DNA of 64,000 bases from Streptomyces sp. NBC_01296 (lineage in GTDB: Bacteria > Actinomycetota > Actinomycetes > Streptomycetales > Streptomycetaceae), in assembly GCF_035984415.1 (NCBI RefSeq), contig NZ_CP130720.1:7936001-8000000 (forward strand), in the 5' to 3' direction. The notes beneath the pieces were generated by a model that saw only the letters and a list, made by a program, of their open reading frames with translations, was not told where the DNA came from and made no database searches. The position numbers were made by a program, and so were the translations under genes. Positions 31,534 through 40,138 of this stretch are shown here, in pieces; positions within the stretch are counted from its first letter, which is position 1; each line of letters starts with the position of its first letter.

Positions 31534-34413
31534 ATGCACGAGATCGGGCAGTACGAGCGCTACGTGGGCGGCGACCCCGAAGCGGAACGGCTCGTCTTCG
31601 AGCGGCTCGCCCGTGAGCTCATGCGGGTCCAGCTCAAGGCCAGGAAGCGCAGCGGCGCGGCGGGCATCGAGCGGGCGTTCCACGCCAAGGCCGTCCTCGG
31701 CGTGGAGAACGCCCGGCTGGCGTTCGCCGAGGACCTGCCCCAGGACCTGCGGACCGGCTTCGCGAGTCCTGCGGCCGAATACCCGGTCACCGTCCGGCTG
31801 TCCAATGCGAACGGCGCCCGCATGCCCGACCACGCCCCCGACCTGCGGGGAGCGGCATTGCGCATCGAGGTGGGCCCGGACGAGTCCCACGACCTCCTCA
31901 TGACCAGCTTCCCGGTCTCCCACGCGCGCAACGCACGCGAGTTCGTCGAATTCGCGAAGGCCATGGCAGGCGCCGATACGACGCTCCGCAAGGCATCCGC
32001 GCTGTTCCTCACCCTGCCCCTCGCGGTCGGCTGGGCCACGGCCGCGCGCATGCGGCGCAACGTACGCGCCGGAACGAGCCGTACCGTACACAGCCTGGCG
32101 CTGGAGACGTACTGGAGCCGCGGGGCCATCCTGTGGGGCGATCAGGGGCCCGTGCGCTATCAGTTGCGCCCCGCCGCGCCGCACGCGTCACCGGCCACGG
32201 GCCCCTCCCGTACCGACCCCGACCACCTGCACCACGAGCTCGCACACCGCCTGAAGGAGGCGGACGTCGTCTTCGGGCTGTACGTCCAGCGCTACGTGGA
32301 CGCCCGCCGGACGCCCATCGAAGACGGGGCGACCGAGTGGACCGAGGCGGATGCTCCCGTCGTCCGGGTGGCGACGCTGACGATCCCGCGCCAGGACATC
32401 GACAGTGCCCAGGCGCGGGCCGCCGCGGTGCGGGTCGACCAGCTCGTCTTCAACCCGTGGAACACGACGGAGGAGTTCCGGCCCCTGGGCAACCTCAACC
32501 GTGCCCGCAAGGTGGCCTACGAGGCCAGCAGCGCCCACCGGCTTGGCTACCGCTTCCTCACCACCGAGCCGCACCGCAACGCCGTGCTGGGTGTGCCGCT
32601 CGATGCCGCTTTCGAGGCCCTCAACCGGTTCGTCCCCTGGCACCGGCTGCCCACCCGGCTCGGCCTGCTGAACCTCGTGACGCTGCGGCAGGCGCTGCGC
32701 CGGCACAACCTCATCGACACCGAGATCCACGAGGCTCCGCCGAAGGCCCAGCCGGTGCCGGCACCCGTCGAGGAGCAGATGCGGGTCGCGCGGAGCTACG
32801 ACGGCACGTACAACGACCTGTCCGCGCCGAAGATGGGGTCGGTCGGATCGACCTTCGGCCGCAACCTCCCACCCGTCTACCGGCCCGACCTGTTCGACAC
32901 GCCCAACCCGCTGACCGTCAGCAGGGAGCTGCTGCAGCGCGACGCGTTCATCCCTGCACGGTCGCTGAACATCCTGGCCGCCGCGTGGATCCAGTTCCAG
33001 GTGCACGACTGGGTCAACCACAAGCGCTACCCGACCGGTACGAAGAGCGTCGAGGTGCCGCTCCCGCCCGGTGTCACCTGGAGCAACACCCCCGGCGGAC
33101 GGCCCGAGACGGTGATGCGCTTCGCAGAGAACGAGAGCCTCGGCGCCGCCGGCGGTGAAGCGCCGCCCATCCTTTTCGCCAACTCGGCCTCGCACTGGTG
33201 GGACGGCTCGGAGGTCTACGGCGGGACCAAGGAAGCCGGAACGTCCCTGCGCGAGCCGGACGGCGGCGCCGCGCTGCGCCTCGAGGACGGGCACCTGCCC
33301 TTCAGCCCGAACGGCTTCCCCCTCACCGGCTTCGCGGAGAGCTGGTGGCTCGGCCTGAGCGCCATGCACACCCTCTTCGCCCGGGAGCACAACGCCGTGT
33401 GCGAGGCGCTGCGTCAGGAGTACCCGCGGCTGGACGAGGACCGCATTTACCACACGGCGCGGCTCGTCGTCTCCGCCCTCATCGCCAAGATCCACACGGT
33501 CGAGTGGACGCCCGCGATCCTCGCCACCGAGACGATCGACATCGGGCTGAAGACCAACTGGCAGGGACCGCCCAAGAACTGGCTCACGCAGCTGGGACTG
33601 TGGCTGTTCGAGGCCCACTCGCTGACCGGCATCCCGAAGACCCTGCCGGACCACCACGCCGCGCCGTACTCCCTCACCGAGGACTTCGTCACCGTCTACC
33701 GCATGCACCCGCTGCTGCCGGACGACTTCGAGATCGTGGACCACCGGCTCGGCCGACGGCTCGACACCCTCGGGTTCAACGACCTGCAGGGCACCGCGGC
33801 GGAGCCGCTCATCCGCAAGACCGGCCTGGCCAACTCGCTGTACTCGCTCGGCATCGCCCACCCCGGCGCGATCACCCTGCACAACTACCCCCGCGCCCTC
33901 CAGACGTTCGAGCGGGACGGCGAGGTGATCGACCTGTCCGTGGTCGACCTGGTGCGCACCCGGCGCCGCGGGGTGCCGCGGTACAACGACTTCCGGGCCG
34001 GTCTGCACAAGCCGCGCCTGCGCCGCTTCGAGGACCTCTCCTCCGATCCGGACACGGTCGCCCGCTTGAAGGAGGTCTACCGTGACGTGGACCAGATCGA
34101 CACCATGGTCGGGCTGTTCGCCGAGAATCCGCCCCAGGGCTTCGGCTTCAGCGACACGGCCTTCCGCATCTTCATCCTGATGGCCAGCCGCCGGCTGCAG
34201 AGCGACCGCTTCCTCACGGTCGACTTCCGGCCCGAGGTCTACACGCCGCTCGGCATGGACTGGATCGAACGCAACGGCATGACGAGCATCGTCCTGCGGC
34301 ACTGTCCCGAGCTGGCGGGCCTGCTGCCGCGCACGGGGAGCGCATTCGCACCCTGGCGCCCGGCCCCGGTGCGCGGCCCCTCCGGTGCAGGCCGCGGCCG
34401 ATCAGCGCACTGA
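31534..34413 (+). CDS. Fusion of catalase-related heme domain and alpha-dioxygenase
   Basis: A 959-residue, two-heme protein. Residues 1 to about 370 are catalase-like: distal His50 in AFHAKAV, LSNANGARMPDHAPDLRG, TSFPVSHARNAREFVEF, and FNPWNTTEEFRPLGNLNRARKV with the proximal RxxxY (Arg325-Tyr329), as in coral allene oxide synthase. Residues about 390-955 are a fatty-acid alpha-dioxygenase (animal heme peroxidase superfamily): distal His491 in VHDWVNH, REHNAVCEAL, LVVSALIAKIHTVEWTPAIL, catalytic Tyr722 and proximal His725 in VYRMHPLLPD, and VPRYNDFR. Oxygenation at C-alpha of fatty acids would give a hydroperoxide for the first domain to use. The start ATG 31534 has GAAGGGG. Overlaps the 2H gene by 1 nt. 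Confidence 0.9.
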   Translation: MHEIGQYERYVGGDPEAERLVFERLARELMRVQLKARKRSGAAGIERAFHAKAVLGVENARLAFAEDLPQDLRTGFASPAAEYPVTVRLSNANGARMPDHAPDLRGAALRIEVGPDESHDLLMTSFPVSHARNAREFVEFAKAMAGADTTLRKASALFLTLPLAVGWATAARMRRNVRAGTSRTVHSLALETYWSRGAILWGDQGPVRYQLRPAAPHASPATGPSRTDPDHLHHELAHRLKEADVVFGLYVQRYVDARRTPIEDGATEWTEADAPVVRVATLTIPRQDIDSAQARAAAVRVDQLVFNPWNTTEEFRPLGNLNRARKVAYEASSAHRLGYRFLTTEPHRNAVLGVPLDAAFEALNRFVPWHRLPTRLGLLNLVTLRQALRRHNLIDTEIHEAPPKAQPVPAPVEEQMRVARSYDGTYNDLSAPKMGSVGSTFGRNLPPVYRPDLFDTPNPLTVSRELLQRDAFIPARSLNILAAAWIQFQVHDWVNHKRYPTGTKSVEVPLPPGVTWSNTPGGRPETVMRFAENESLGAAGGEAPPILFANSASHWWDGSEVYGGTKEAGTSLREPDGGAALRLEDGHLPFSPNGFPLTGFAESWWLGLSAMHTLFAREHNAVCEALRQEYPRLDEDRIYHTARLVVSALIAKIHTVEWTPAILATETIDIGLKTNWQGPPKNWLTQLGLWLFEAHSLTGIPKTLPDHHAAPYSLTEDFVTVYRMHPLLPDDFEIVDHRLGRRLDTLGFNDLQGTAAEPLIRKTGLANSLYSLGIAHPGAITLHNYPRALQTFERDGEVIDLSVVDLVRTRRRGVPRYNDFRAGLHKPRLRRFEDLSSDPDTVARLKEVYRDVDQIDTMVGLFAENPPQGFGFSDTAFRIFILMASRRLQSDRFLTVDFRPEVYTPLGMDWIERNGMTSIVLRHCPELAGLLPRTGSAFAPWRPAPVRGPSGAGRGRSAH

Positions 34414-34973
34414 TGGAGGTGGCTCCCACACCACGGACCGCCGTGGTGTGGCTGCCCCCGGCCGGACTGTGGCCCGTCATCCAGAGCATCCGTGAGGTGC
34501 ACGACCCCCAGATCCGGCGCTGGCCGCCCCATGTGAACCTGGTCTTCGGCTTCGTCCCGGAGGCCGACTTTCCGGCAGCGGCCCCGCTGCTGGCGGCTGC
34601 CGTCGCGGGAACGGAGCCGTTCGCGATCCGGCTGAGCGGGGTGCGTACGTTCCGGCACCGCGCCTACGCCACCGTGTGGCTGGACCCGGCCGCGGCCGGC
34701 CTCGCCCCCTGGACGGCGCTCCAGGGGGCCCTGACGGAGCCGTTCCCGCTCTGCGGCGGGCGCTTCCCGTCCTTCACCCCGCACCTGTCACTGGGCCGTA
34801 CCCACGAGCCGCGGCGTCTGGCGGCGGAGTGCGCCGCCCGGCTGGGCAGCATGTCGGCCCGGGTCGGGGAGGTCGTACTGCTCTCCCGCCGCGCCGACGG
34901 GCCCATGCGGCCCCGCGTCACGATCGCCCTGGGCACGGGCGCGGTCCACTGGCACTCCGGGCCCGACGGGTGA
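34413..34973 (+). CDS. 2H phosphoesterase (2'-5' RNA ligase family)
   Basis: A 186-residue LigT-fold protein. Two HxNL/HxSL motifs are visible, PPHVNLVFGF and TPHLSLGR, with a spacing of about 85 residues, as in 2H phosphoesterases. These hydrolyse cyclic phosphates or 2'-5' oligonucleotides; some cyclic-phosphate products are RNA ends. The first motif has Asn where the family usually has Thr or Ser, a small deviation. Its ATG overlaps the stop of the heme fusion by 1 nt (TGATG), so translation is coupled. A functional link to the fusion is not obvious; the substrate is unknown. Confidence 0.82.
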   Translation: MEVAPTPRTAVVWLPPAGLWPVIQSIREVHDPQIRRWPPHVNLVFGFVPEADFPAAAPLLAAAVAGTEPFAIRLSGVRTFRHRAYATVWLDPAAAGLAPWTALQGALTEPFPLCGGRFPSFTPHLSLGRTHEPRRLAAECAARLGSMSARVGEVVLLSRRADGPMRPRVTIALGTGAVHWHSGPDG

Positions 34974-34982
34974 GCACGCCGG

Positions 34983-35312
34983 TCACTTCGCCGGGGACGG
35001 GCCCTTGTCCTGCCACTGGACCGTCACCTTCAAGTGGCAGTTGGCGCCGGTCTTGGTGATCACGGCACCGGCCTGGACCGCGAGGTCGACGCCGAACTCG
35101 ACGGTGATCGCATCGGGGCGGGCCTTGCGCAGCTGCTCCAGGGTGGCGCGCGCCGCCTCCGTGATCGGTTCCAGCGCCGCCTGCAGGCTGCCCGGCAGGT
35201 CGTGAATGGCATCACTGAGGAGACCGGCCTTGACGGGTCCCTCCAAGCCGGCCGGGGCCTCGATCAGAAGGCTGCCCCCGCCGTCCAAGGGAATCCGAGC
35301 CAGAGATGCCAA
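34983..35312 (-). CDS. Trypsin-co-occurring domain protein (Trypco1 / CU044_2847-like)
   Basis: A 109-residue protein: a beta-strand N-terminus (PLDGGGSLLIEAPAG), a central helical part, then AITVEFGVDLAVQAGAVITK and LKVTVQWQ. The last two blocks are the signature of CU044_2847/Trypco1 proteins, which in actinobacteria sit next to trypsin-like proteases and are thought to regulate or recruit them. The start is the TTG at 35312 with AGGAGGAG 7 nt before; the upstream frame to 35438 is Arg/Cys-rich and unlikely. It is divergent from the trypsin/hydrolase fusion and convergent with the 2H gene. Confidence 0.8.
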   Translation of the reverse strand: MASLARIPLDGGGSLLIEAPAGLEGPVKAGLLSDAIHDLPGSLQAALEPITEAARATLEQLRKARPDAITVEFGVDLAVQAGAVITKTGANCHLKVTVQWQDKGPSPAK

Positions 35313-35492
35313 GACTCCTCCTCCGTCTGCCGCGCGGCTGCGGGCTGTCTGCTGTGGGGTCCCGGCCAGCATGGCCGGGTCCCGGCACGCGCCGCATCCG
35401 GGGTGGACCGTACGCATGAGACGCCCTGCGGCCCGCACCCCGTACGGGACGGGGCGGGGGCGGGACCGCTTCGGCGACGGGACGACTCAAGT

Positions 35493-35516
35493 GGCCCCGC
35501 ACTTGTTGCGGGGGCC
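35493..35516. promoter_or_regulatory. Hairpin in the Trypco1/trypsin divergent region
   Basis: GGCCCCGCA pairs with TGCGGGGGCC (one bulged G) around CTTGT, overlapping a CAAGT...ACTTG dyad. It lies 56-79 nt before the ATG at 35572. Function unclear; could be a leader hairpin or operator. Confidence 0.35.
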
Positions 35517-35571
35517 GTCCCACGGCCGCTCCCTGGAAGGTGACCTGTTCGACGACGGAACGGTGGATCCC

Positions 35572-37659
35572 ATGTCCGAGCTGCCGGAAATGGACGAAGC
35601 ACGCGAGGCCCGCGAACGGCAGCAGGCTGCGGCGAGCCGGCGCTATCGCGACGCGAGCAGCACGCGCCGTAGCGTGGAAGAGCGTCAGGCCGAGGGGACG
35701 CGGTTCCCGGACTCGGCCGAGCACGTGGCCGCGCGGGCCGGCAGGCTCATCGACCGGGGCGGGGTCCCGGCCTCGGCGCTGGTGGACGGCGTGCGCGCGG
35801 CGGCACTCACCCAGGCCGACGCCAACGAGCGCATCATCAACATCGCCAACGAGTCCCAGCCGTGGAGCTTCCTGCCGCGGGGCGCCCGCGCCGCCGCCAC
35901 CGTCGCCCGGATCTCCGTCCGCACCGAGGGCCGCGAGCAGCCGCACGGCACCGGCTTCATGGTCTCGCCCCGACTGCTGATGACCAACCAGCACGTCCTG
36001 CTGGACGAGGCCTTCGGCCAGCGCTGCTTCGTCGAGTTCAACGTCCAGAACACCGTCGACAACACGCCCGACGCGGCCGTCCGCTTCGCACTCGATCCCG
36101 CGGCCTTCTTCGTCATGGACAAACACCTCGACTTCGCGCTGGTGGCGGTCGCCCCGGCAGCCGACGGGCGCCTGCCGGGTGAGGTCTTCGGCTGGAACCG
36201 GCTGAGCATCCAGCAGGGCAAGGTGCTTCTGGGCGAACGGGTGAACGTCATCGGCCACCCGGGGGGCCGGTTCAAGGAGGTCGCCTTCAGGGACAACACG
36301 GTCCAAGACCGCCTGCCCGAGTTCCTCCACTACACGACCGACACCGAGCGCGGAAACTCCGGATCGCCGGTCTTCAACGACCAGTGGGAGGTCGTGGCCC
36401 TCCATCACAGCGGTGTGGCGAGGGAGGACGCCCAAGGCAACAGGCTGCTCAAGAACGGCGGCATCGCGCGCCCCGGCGACCCCGACGACGCCATCGACTA
36501 CATCGCGAACGAGGGCGCGCGCGTCAGCTCGATCCTCAAGCATCTCGCCGCACTGCAGCAGGAACCCGAGCAGAGCGCGCTGCTGGCGGAGATGGGGCCG
36601 GAGTCCGGTCTCCAACAAGGCCCCGCCGCCGCTCCGATCCCGGCCCCGGTGGTGGAGGCCCCGTCCCCGCTCCCCGGCGCGGGCTCCCCGCGCGAGGCGG
36701 CCGGCCCGAGCGGAACCGCAGTGATCCGCAGCGGCCTGTCCGCCCGCGGCACCCCCTCCGCGGGCGGACGGCATCTCGTCTTCCTCCACGGCCGCAGCCA
36801 GCAGGAGCACGAACCCGAGGAGCTCCGCCGTGGCTGGACGGCAGGGCTGAACCACGGACTCACCCGCGCCGGTCTGCCCACCGTCGACCCGGCGGACGTG
36901 TGGTTCCCCTTCTACGCGGACCGGATCATCGAGGCCATCGGACGAAGGGAGAGCGCCGCAGGCCGCGAGGCCGTCTCCGCCTCCGGCACGTTCGAGGAGC
37001 TGAGCGGCCACTCGGCAGCGGAGGCCTTCGCCGCCGAGTCGACGACGGGCCTGTACGAGCAGCTCCTCCTGCAGGCGGCGGCGGAAGCGGGCATGCCGCA
37101 GGACGGCGGCACGGACGACGAAAGCATCGGGAGCCTGCTGGCCGGACGTTTGCGCCGGGCGGTGAGCTGGCTGGCCGCCACGACCGACATGGACGCGCTG
37201 GCCATCGCCACCCAGTTCCGTGACGTCGACGCGTACCTGGACGACCGGGCCGTGCGTGAGGCAGTCCTGACCAGCGTGCTCGACCCCCTGCCGCCCTCCG
37301 GTGAAATCGTCCTGGTCACCCACAGCCTCGGCACGGTCGTCGGGATGGACCTCGTCCACCGGCTCCCGGAGCGGCTGGACGTTTCACTGCTCGTCAGCGC
37401 CGGCAGCCCACTGGGGCTGGACACGGTGTACAGCCGGCTGCTGCCTCCCGGCCCCAACCTGTCGGCCAGAGTGCGTCGTTGGGTCAACGCCTGGTGTCCC
37501 ACCGACACGGTCGCCCTGGGCTGTCCGCTGGGGGAGACCTGGGGCAAGCTCACCGACGTGGCCGTGGAGAACGCGAACGGCCGGGCGCACAGCATCGAGG
37601 AGTACCTCGCCCACTCCGAGGTCGCCGCGGAGATCGGGCACGGGATCAGCCGTACGTGA
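35572..37659 (+). CDS. Trypsin-like protease fused to alpha/beta hydrolase
   Basis: A 695-residue protein without signal peptide. Residues about 95-320 are a trypsin-like (HtrA-type) fold with His141 in MTNQHVLLD, Asp187 in KHLDFALVAV and Ser263 in ERGNSGSPVFND. A Pro/Ala linker follows, and residues about 400-695 form an alpha/beta hydrolase: HLVFLHGRSQQ and VTHSLGTVV with Ser585 (GHSxG replaced by THSLG). No membrane helix, so it should be cytoplasmic. Such protease/hydrolase fusions with adjacent Trypco1 genes appear in actinobacterial conflict modules. Start ATG 35572; a GTG three codons earlier is equally possible. Confidence 0.85.
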   Translation: MSELPEMDEAREARERQQAAASRRYRDASSTRRSVEERQAEGTRFPDSAEHVAARAGRLIDRGGVPASALVDGVRAAALTQADANERIINIANESQPWSFLPRGARAAATVARISVRTEGREQPHGTGFMVSPRLLMTNQHVLLDEAFGQRCFVEFNVQNTVDNTPDAAVRFALDPAAFFVMDKHLDFALVAVAPAADGRLPGEVFGWNRLSIQQGKVLLGERVNVIGHPGGRFKEVAFRDNTVQDRLPEFLHYTTDTERGNSGSPVFNDQWEVVALHHSGVAREDAQGNRLLKNGGIARPGDPDDAIDYIANEGARVSSILKHLAALQQEPEQSALLAEMGPESGLQQGPAAAPIPAPVVEAPSPLPGAGSPREAAGPSGTAVIRSGLSARGTPSAGGRHLVFLHGRSQQEHEPEELRRGWTAGLNHGLTRAGLPTVDPADVWFPFYADRIIEAIGRRESAAGREAVSASGTFEELSGHSAAEAFAAESTTGLYEQLLLQAAAEAGMPQDGGTDDESIGSLLAGRLRRAVSWLAATTDMDALAIATQFRDVDAYLDDRAVREAVLTSVLDPLPPSGEIVLVTHSLGTVVGMDLVHRLPERLDVSLLVSAGSPLGLDTVYSRLLPPGPNLSARVRRWVNAWCPTDTVALGCPLGETWGKLTDVAVENANGRAHSIEEYLAHSEVAAEIGHGISRT

Positions 37660-37698
37660 GGAGGGGGCCGACGGGCCGCGGCGCCATGTGCGGAAGGG

Positions 37699-38721
37699 TC
37701 AGCGTCCGATGGTCCGTCGGAGCCAGCGGGTACGGGCGTCGCGGGCCTCCTGGCTGAGGGAAGCCCGCGGTGCGAGCGTGTCGGAGCCGTGGAACGCGCC
37801 GGGCCATACGTGGAGTTCGGCCTCGCCGCCCGCCTGCCAGATCGCATCGGCATAGGCCACGGCCTCGTCCCGGAAGGTCTCGGCCGACCCGACGTCGATG
37901 TAGGCGAAGGGCAGCTCGGACAGATCCGTTGCGCGAGCCGGGGCCGCGTAGGGCGCAAGGTCGGCGGAGCCGTACCGGTCGCCCAGCAGCGCTTGCCACG
38001 CGGTTGCGTTGGAGGTCCGGTCCCAGGGGTCGCGGCCGGCCATCTGCCGGCCGGAAAACGTGTTGTTGCGGTCGTCGAGCATCGGGCTCAGCAGCAGTTG
38101 ACCGATCGGGGCCGGCCCGCCCCGGTCGCGGGTCAGCAGGGCGAGGGCTGCGGCGAGTCCACCACCGGCGCTCTTCCCTCCGACGATGATGCGGTCCGGG
38201 TCGAGGCCCAGTCCGGCCGCGTGATCGGCCGCCCAGACGAGTCCGGCATGACAGTCCTCCACGGGTTCGAGGTACTGCGCCTGCGGGGCCAGTCCGTACT
38301 CGACGGATATGACCGCGAGCTGCAGCGGCAGGGCCCATTCGCGCAGCAGCCGCGGAAGGACGGACCACGCATTGCCCATGATCATTCCGCCGCCGTGCAT
38401 GTAGTACAGGAGCGGCAGCGGCCCCGTGACCCCGGCGGGCCGTGCACTGACGAGCGGGACCTCCCTCCCGTCGCGAGGTCCCGGCGCCCGCAGCTCCTCC
38501 ACCTCGAACCGGCCGCCGTCCCGGAGCTCCCGAACCGTCGGCCTGGGCCGGGCCGCGGCATCGCGCTCCTGCCGGGCCGCAAGGCCGTCCGGGGTGACCG
38601 GCTCCTTCGCCCGCTCACCCGTGGCGGCCAGCGCGGCCCCCAGCTCCGGGTCGAAGGGAGGCGGCGCGTGCCGAGCCGTTGGGACAGGGCCGTGCTCCCG
38701 CGGCATTCCAGCGACACCCAC
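37699..38721 (-). CDS. Alpha/beta hydrolase, HSL-type esterase
   Basis: A 340-residue esterase of the hormone-sensitive-lipase family. Motifs: HGGG oxyanion in MHGGGMIMG, nucleophile elbow GGKSAGGGLA (Ser in GKSAG), Asp in YIDVGSAETFRDEA, and His in PGAFHGSD. It hydrolyses short-chain esters in the cytoplasm. The GTG at 38721 is chosen because GGGAGG lies 7 nt upstream; the ATG five codons later is not preceded by a site. A 5' neighbour on the same strand, the DinB gene, is 62 nt away. Roles range from ester catabolism to detoxification; no specific substrate. Confidence 0.9.
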   Translation of the reverse strand: MGVAGMPREHGPVPTARHAPPPFDPELGAALAATGERAKEPVTPDGLAARQERDAAARPRPTVRELRDGGRFEVEELRAPGPRDGREVPLVSARPAGVTGPLPLLYYMHGGGMIMGNAWSVLPRLLREWALPLQLAVISVEYGLAPQAQYLEPVEDCHAGLVWAADHAAGLGLDPDRIIVGGKSAGGGLAAALALLTRDRGGPAPIGQLLLSPMLDDRNNTFSGRQMAGRDPWDRTSNATAWQALLGDRYGSADLAPYAAPARATDLSELPFAYIDVGSAETFRDEAVAYADAIWQAGGEAELHVWPGAFHGSDTLAPRASLSQEARDARTRWLRRTIGR

Positions 38722-38782
38722 GCAAGAACCTCCCTCGGGGTCGGGATGCCCGGCGGCATCCCGACCGGGACAGCTTGCCAGG

Positions 38783-39331
38783 TCACATCCCCGTCGCGCC
38801 GTCGATGCCTTCGCGCAGGAGGTCCGCATGGCCGTTGTGCCGGGCGTACTCCGCGATCATGTCGACCATGATCCTGCGCAGTGAGATCGGCTCGCCGGTC
38901 CTCTTGCGGATCCCCGTCTCGTCCAGTGAGGCTGAGGCGGCGGTGATCTGCCGGGATCGTTCGCACTCTGCCCGCCACACGCCGAAGGCCTCCCCGACGT
39001 CACCGTCCAGGCGGTCGAAGTCCTGGTCGGGGTCATCGTCGGAGTAGTAGAGCAGCGGGACGTCCTCGTGGGCGAACTGGATGCGGAACCACCAGCGCTC
39101 GACGCCGGCCAGGTGCCGGACCAGGCCGTGCAGGGACAGCGCGGACGTCGGCACGGCCTTCTCGGACAACTGCTCCGGGGACAGGCCATCGCACTTGAGT
39201 GCGAACGTGGCCCGTTGCCAGTCCAGGACCGCGCTCAGCGTTTCCCGCTCGCCGCCCACGGCAGGTGGAGCCTCGCGGGTGTCGCCGCTCCATCGGAGTG
39301 CGTAGTGCTCGGGCGCGGGTGCATCGGTCAT
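38783..39331 (-). CDS. DinB-like protein (DUF664)
   Basis: A 182-residue four-helix-bundle protein of the DinB/DUF664 superfamily. The metal-site histidines are in SLHGLVRHLAGVERWWF and EYARHNGHADLLRE, the classic three-His arrangement of bacillithiol- or mycothiol-linked enzymes. Actinobacteria use such proteins as mycothiol S-transferases; the exact substrate is not visible here. The ATG follows AGGAGG (8-nt spacing). Same-strand cluster with the NlpC/P60 gene (16 nt downstream on the other side), but the functions are unrelated. Confidence 0.88.
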   Translation of the reverse strand: MTDAPAPEHYALRWSGDTREAPPAVGGERETLSAVLDWQRATFALKCDGLSPEQLSEKAVPTSALSLHGLVRHLAGVERWWFRIQFAHEDVPLLYYSDDDPDQDFDRLDGDVGEAFGVWRAECERSRQITAASASLDETGIRKRTGEPISLRRIMVDMIAEYARHNGHADLLREGIDGATGM

Positions 39332-39346
39332 CGCTCTGCCTCCTGC

Positions 39347-39838
39347 TCAAGTGGCACGGGTGTAGCGGACGTTTCCGCTCCAGATGCGCTCGAGCCGGAC
39401 GCGCGTGCCCGGCCGTGGCGCGTGCCAGATCTTGTCATGACCGGCGTAGATCCCCACATGTCCTATGGTCGCGCCCGCGGGGAAGAAGACGAGATCGCCC
39501 GGCACGCGCTGAACGCGTGGGATGTGACGCGTACGTTCATATTGTTCGTCGGCCGTACGGGGAAGCTTCCGGCCGGCCTTTTTAAAGGCGTAGAGCGTGA
39601 GACCCGAGCAATCGAATTCCTGCGGCCCCGTCGCTCCGTAGACGTACGGTGCGCCCCGCTTGGAGGCGGCAATTGCGACGGCCCTGGCGCCGTACGGCGA
39701 GGCCGCCTCGGCCTGGGCTGCGGGACCGGTGAAGCTGGCCAGCGAGATTATGAGGCAGAACGTGAACACCGCGGCAATGCGGCGGTTCGTCAGGTGGCCG
39801 GTTGCAGGTTTTCGGTTGTCCGTCCCGGTGGAGCTCAA
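39347..39838 (-). CDS. Secreted NlpC/P60 peptidoglycan endopeptidase
   Basis: A 163-residue protein. An N-terminal signal peptide (IAAVFTFCLIISLASFTGPAAQAEA) is followed by an NlpC/P60 domain: YVYGATGPQEFDCSGLTLYA (catalytic Cys) and ATIGHVGIYAG (catalytic His) with IWHAPRPGTRV. These cleave D-Glu-meso-Dap-type peptide bonds during wall remodelling. The start is a TTG at 39838, chosen because GGAGG sits 9 nt before it; earlier starts add non-conserved sequence. The upstream 300-bp region is AT-rich with a hairpin. Secreted by Sec. Confidence 0.85.
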   Translation of the reverse strand: MSSTGTDNRKPATGHLTNRRIAAVFTFCLIISLASFTGPAAQAEAASPYGARAVAIAASKRGAPYVYGATGPQEFDCSGLTLYAFKKAGRKLPRTADEQYERTRHIPRVQRVPGDLVFFPAGATIGHVGIYAGHDKIWHAPRPGTRVRLERIWSGNVRYTRAT

Positions 39839-40138
39839 TCGTGATACCTCCGCATTACTTTGTTGAAACAGCCCCGACTGGGGTTCTGCGTCGGTGACAT
39901 GCGTATTGGCTCTCGATGGCGGACCAGTTTTCTCCGATGGGCCGGAAGTTGCGACCACCGGACACGACTTCAATCATCTCGGTTGGGTAAAATCATCCAA
40001 GTTTGTACTTATGGATGATGTTCCGGAGAAGCGCCCGGAGGAGTGGTTCGCCGGCTCGCGCCGGACGGGCGTGACCTATCGCTCACCAGGGCCGTTTGCC
40101 ATCACATCGTGATCCTTCCGACCGTGCTGGAGCCCCCT
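39839..40138. other. AT-rich intergenic region, nlpC/M14 divergent
   Basis: 300 bp of lower GC than the rest of the window. Includes the promoters of both genes. A dyad ATCATCC (39992-39998) / GGATGAT (40013-40019) with AAG/CTT extensions is near the centre, and GATGATT-like copies recur nearby. I looked for a c-di-AMP riboswitch, common before NlpC genes in actinobacteria, and could not match it. An open frame at 39894-40112 is probably not coding. Confidence 0.4.

Noticed and set aside
32188..34302. Minus-strand frame opposite the heme fusion
   Set aside because: Antisense shadow; no domains.
39894..40112. 72-codon plus-strand frame before the M14 gene
   Set aside because: No ribosome site, lies in the promoter region of two real genes, no recognisable domain. 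Could not be excluded fully.
39839..40138. c-di-AMP (ydaO) riboswitch before nlpC
   Set aside because: Considered because NlpC genes often carry one, but I could not find the conserved core in either strand.
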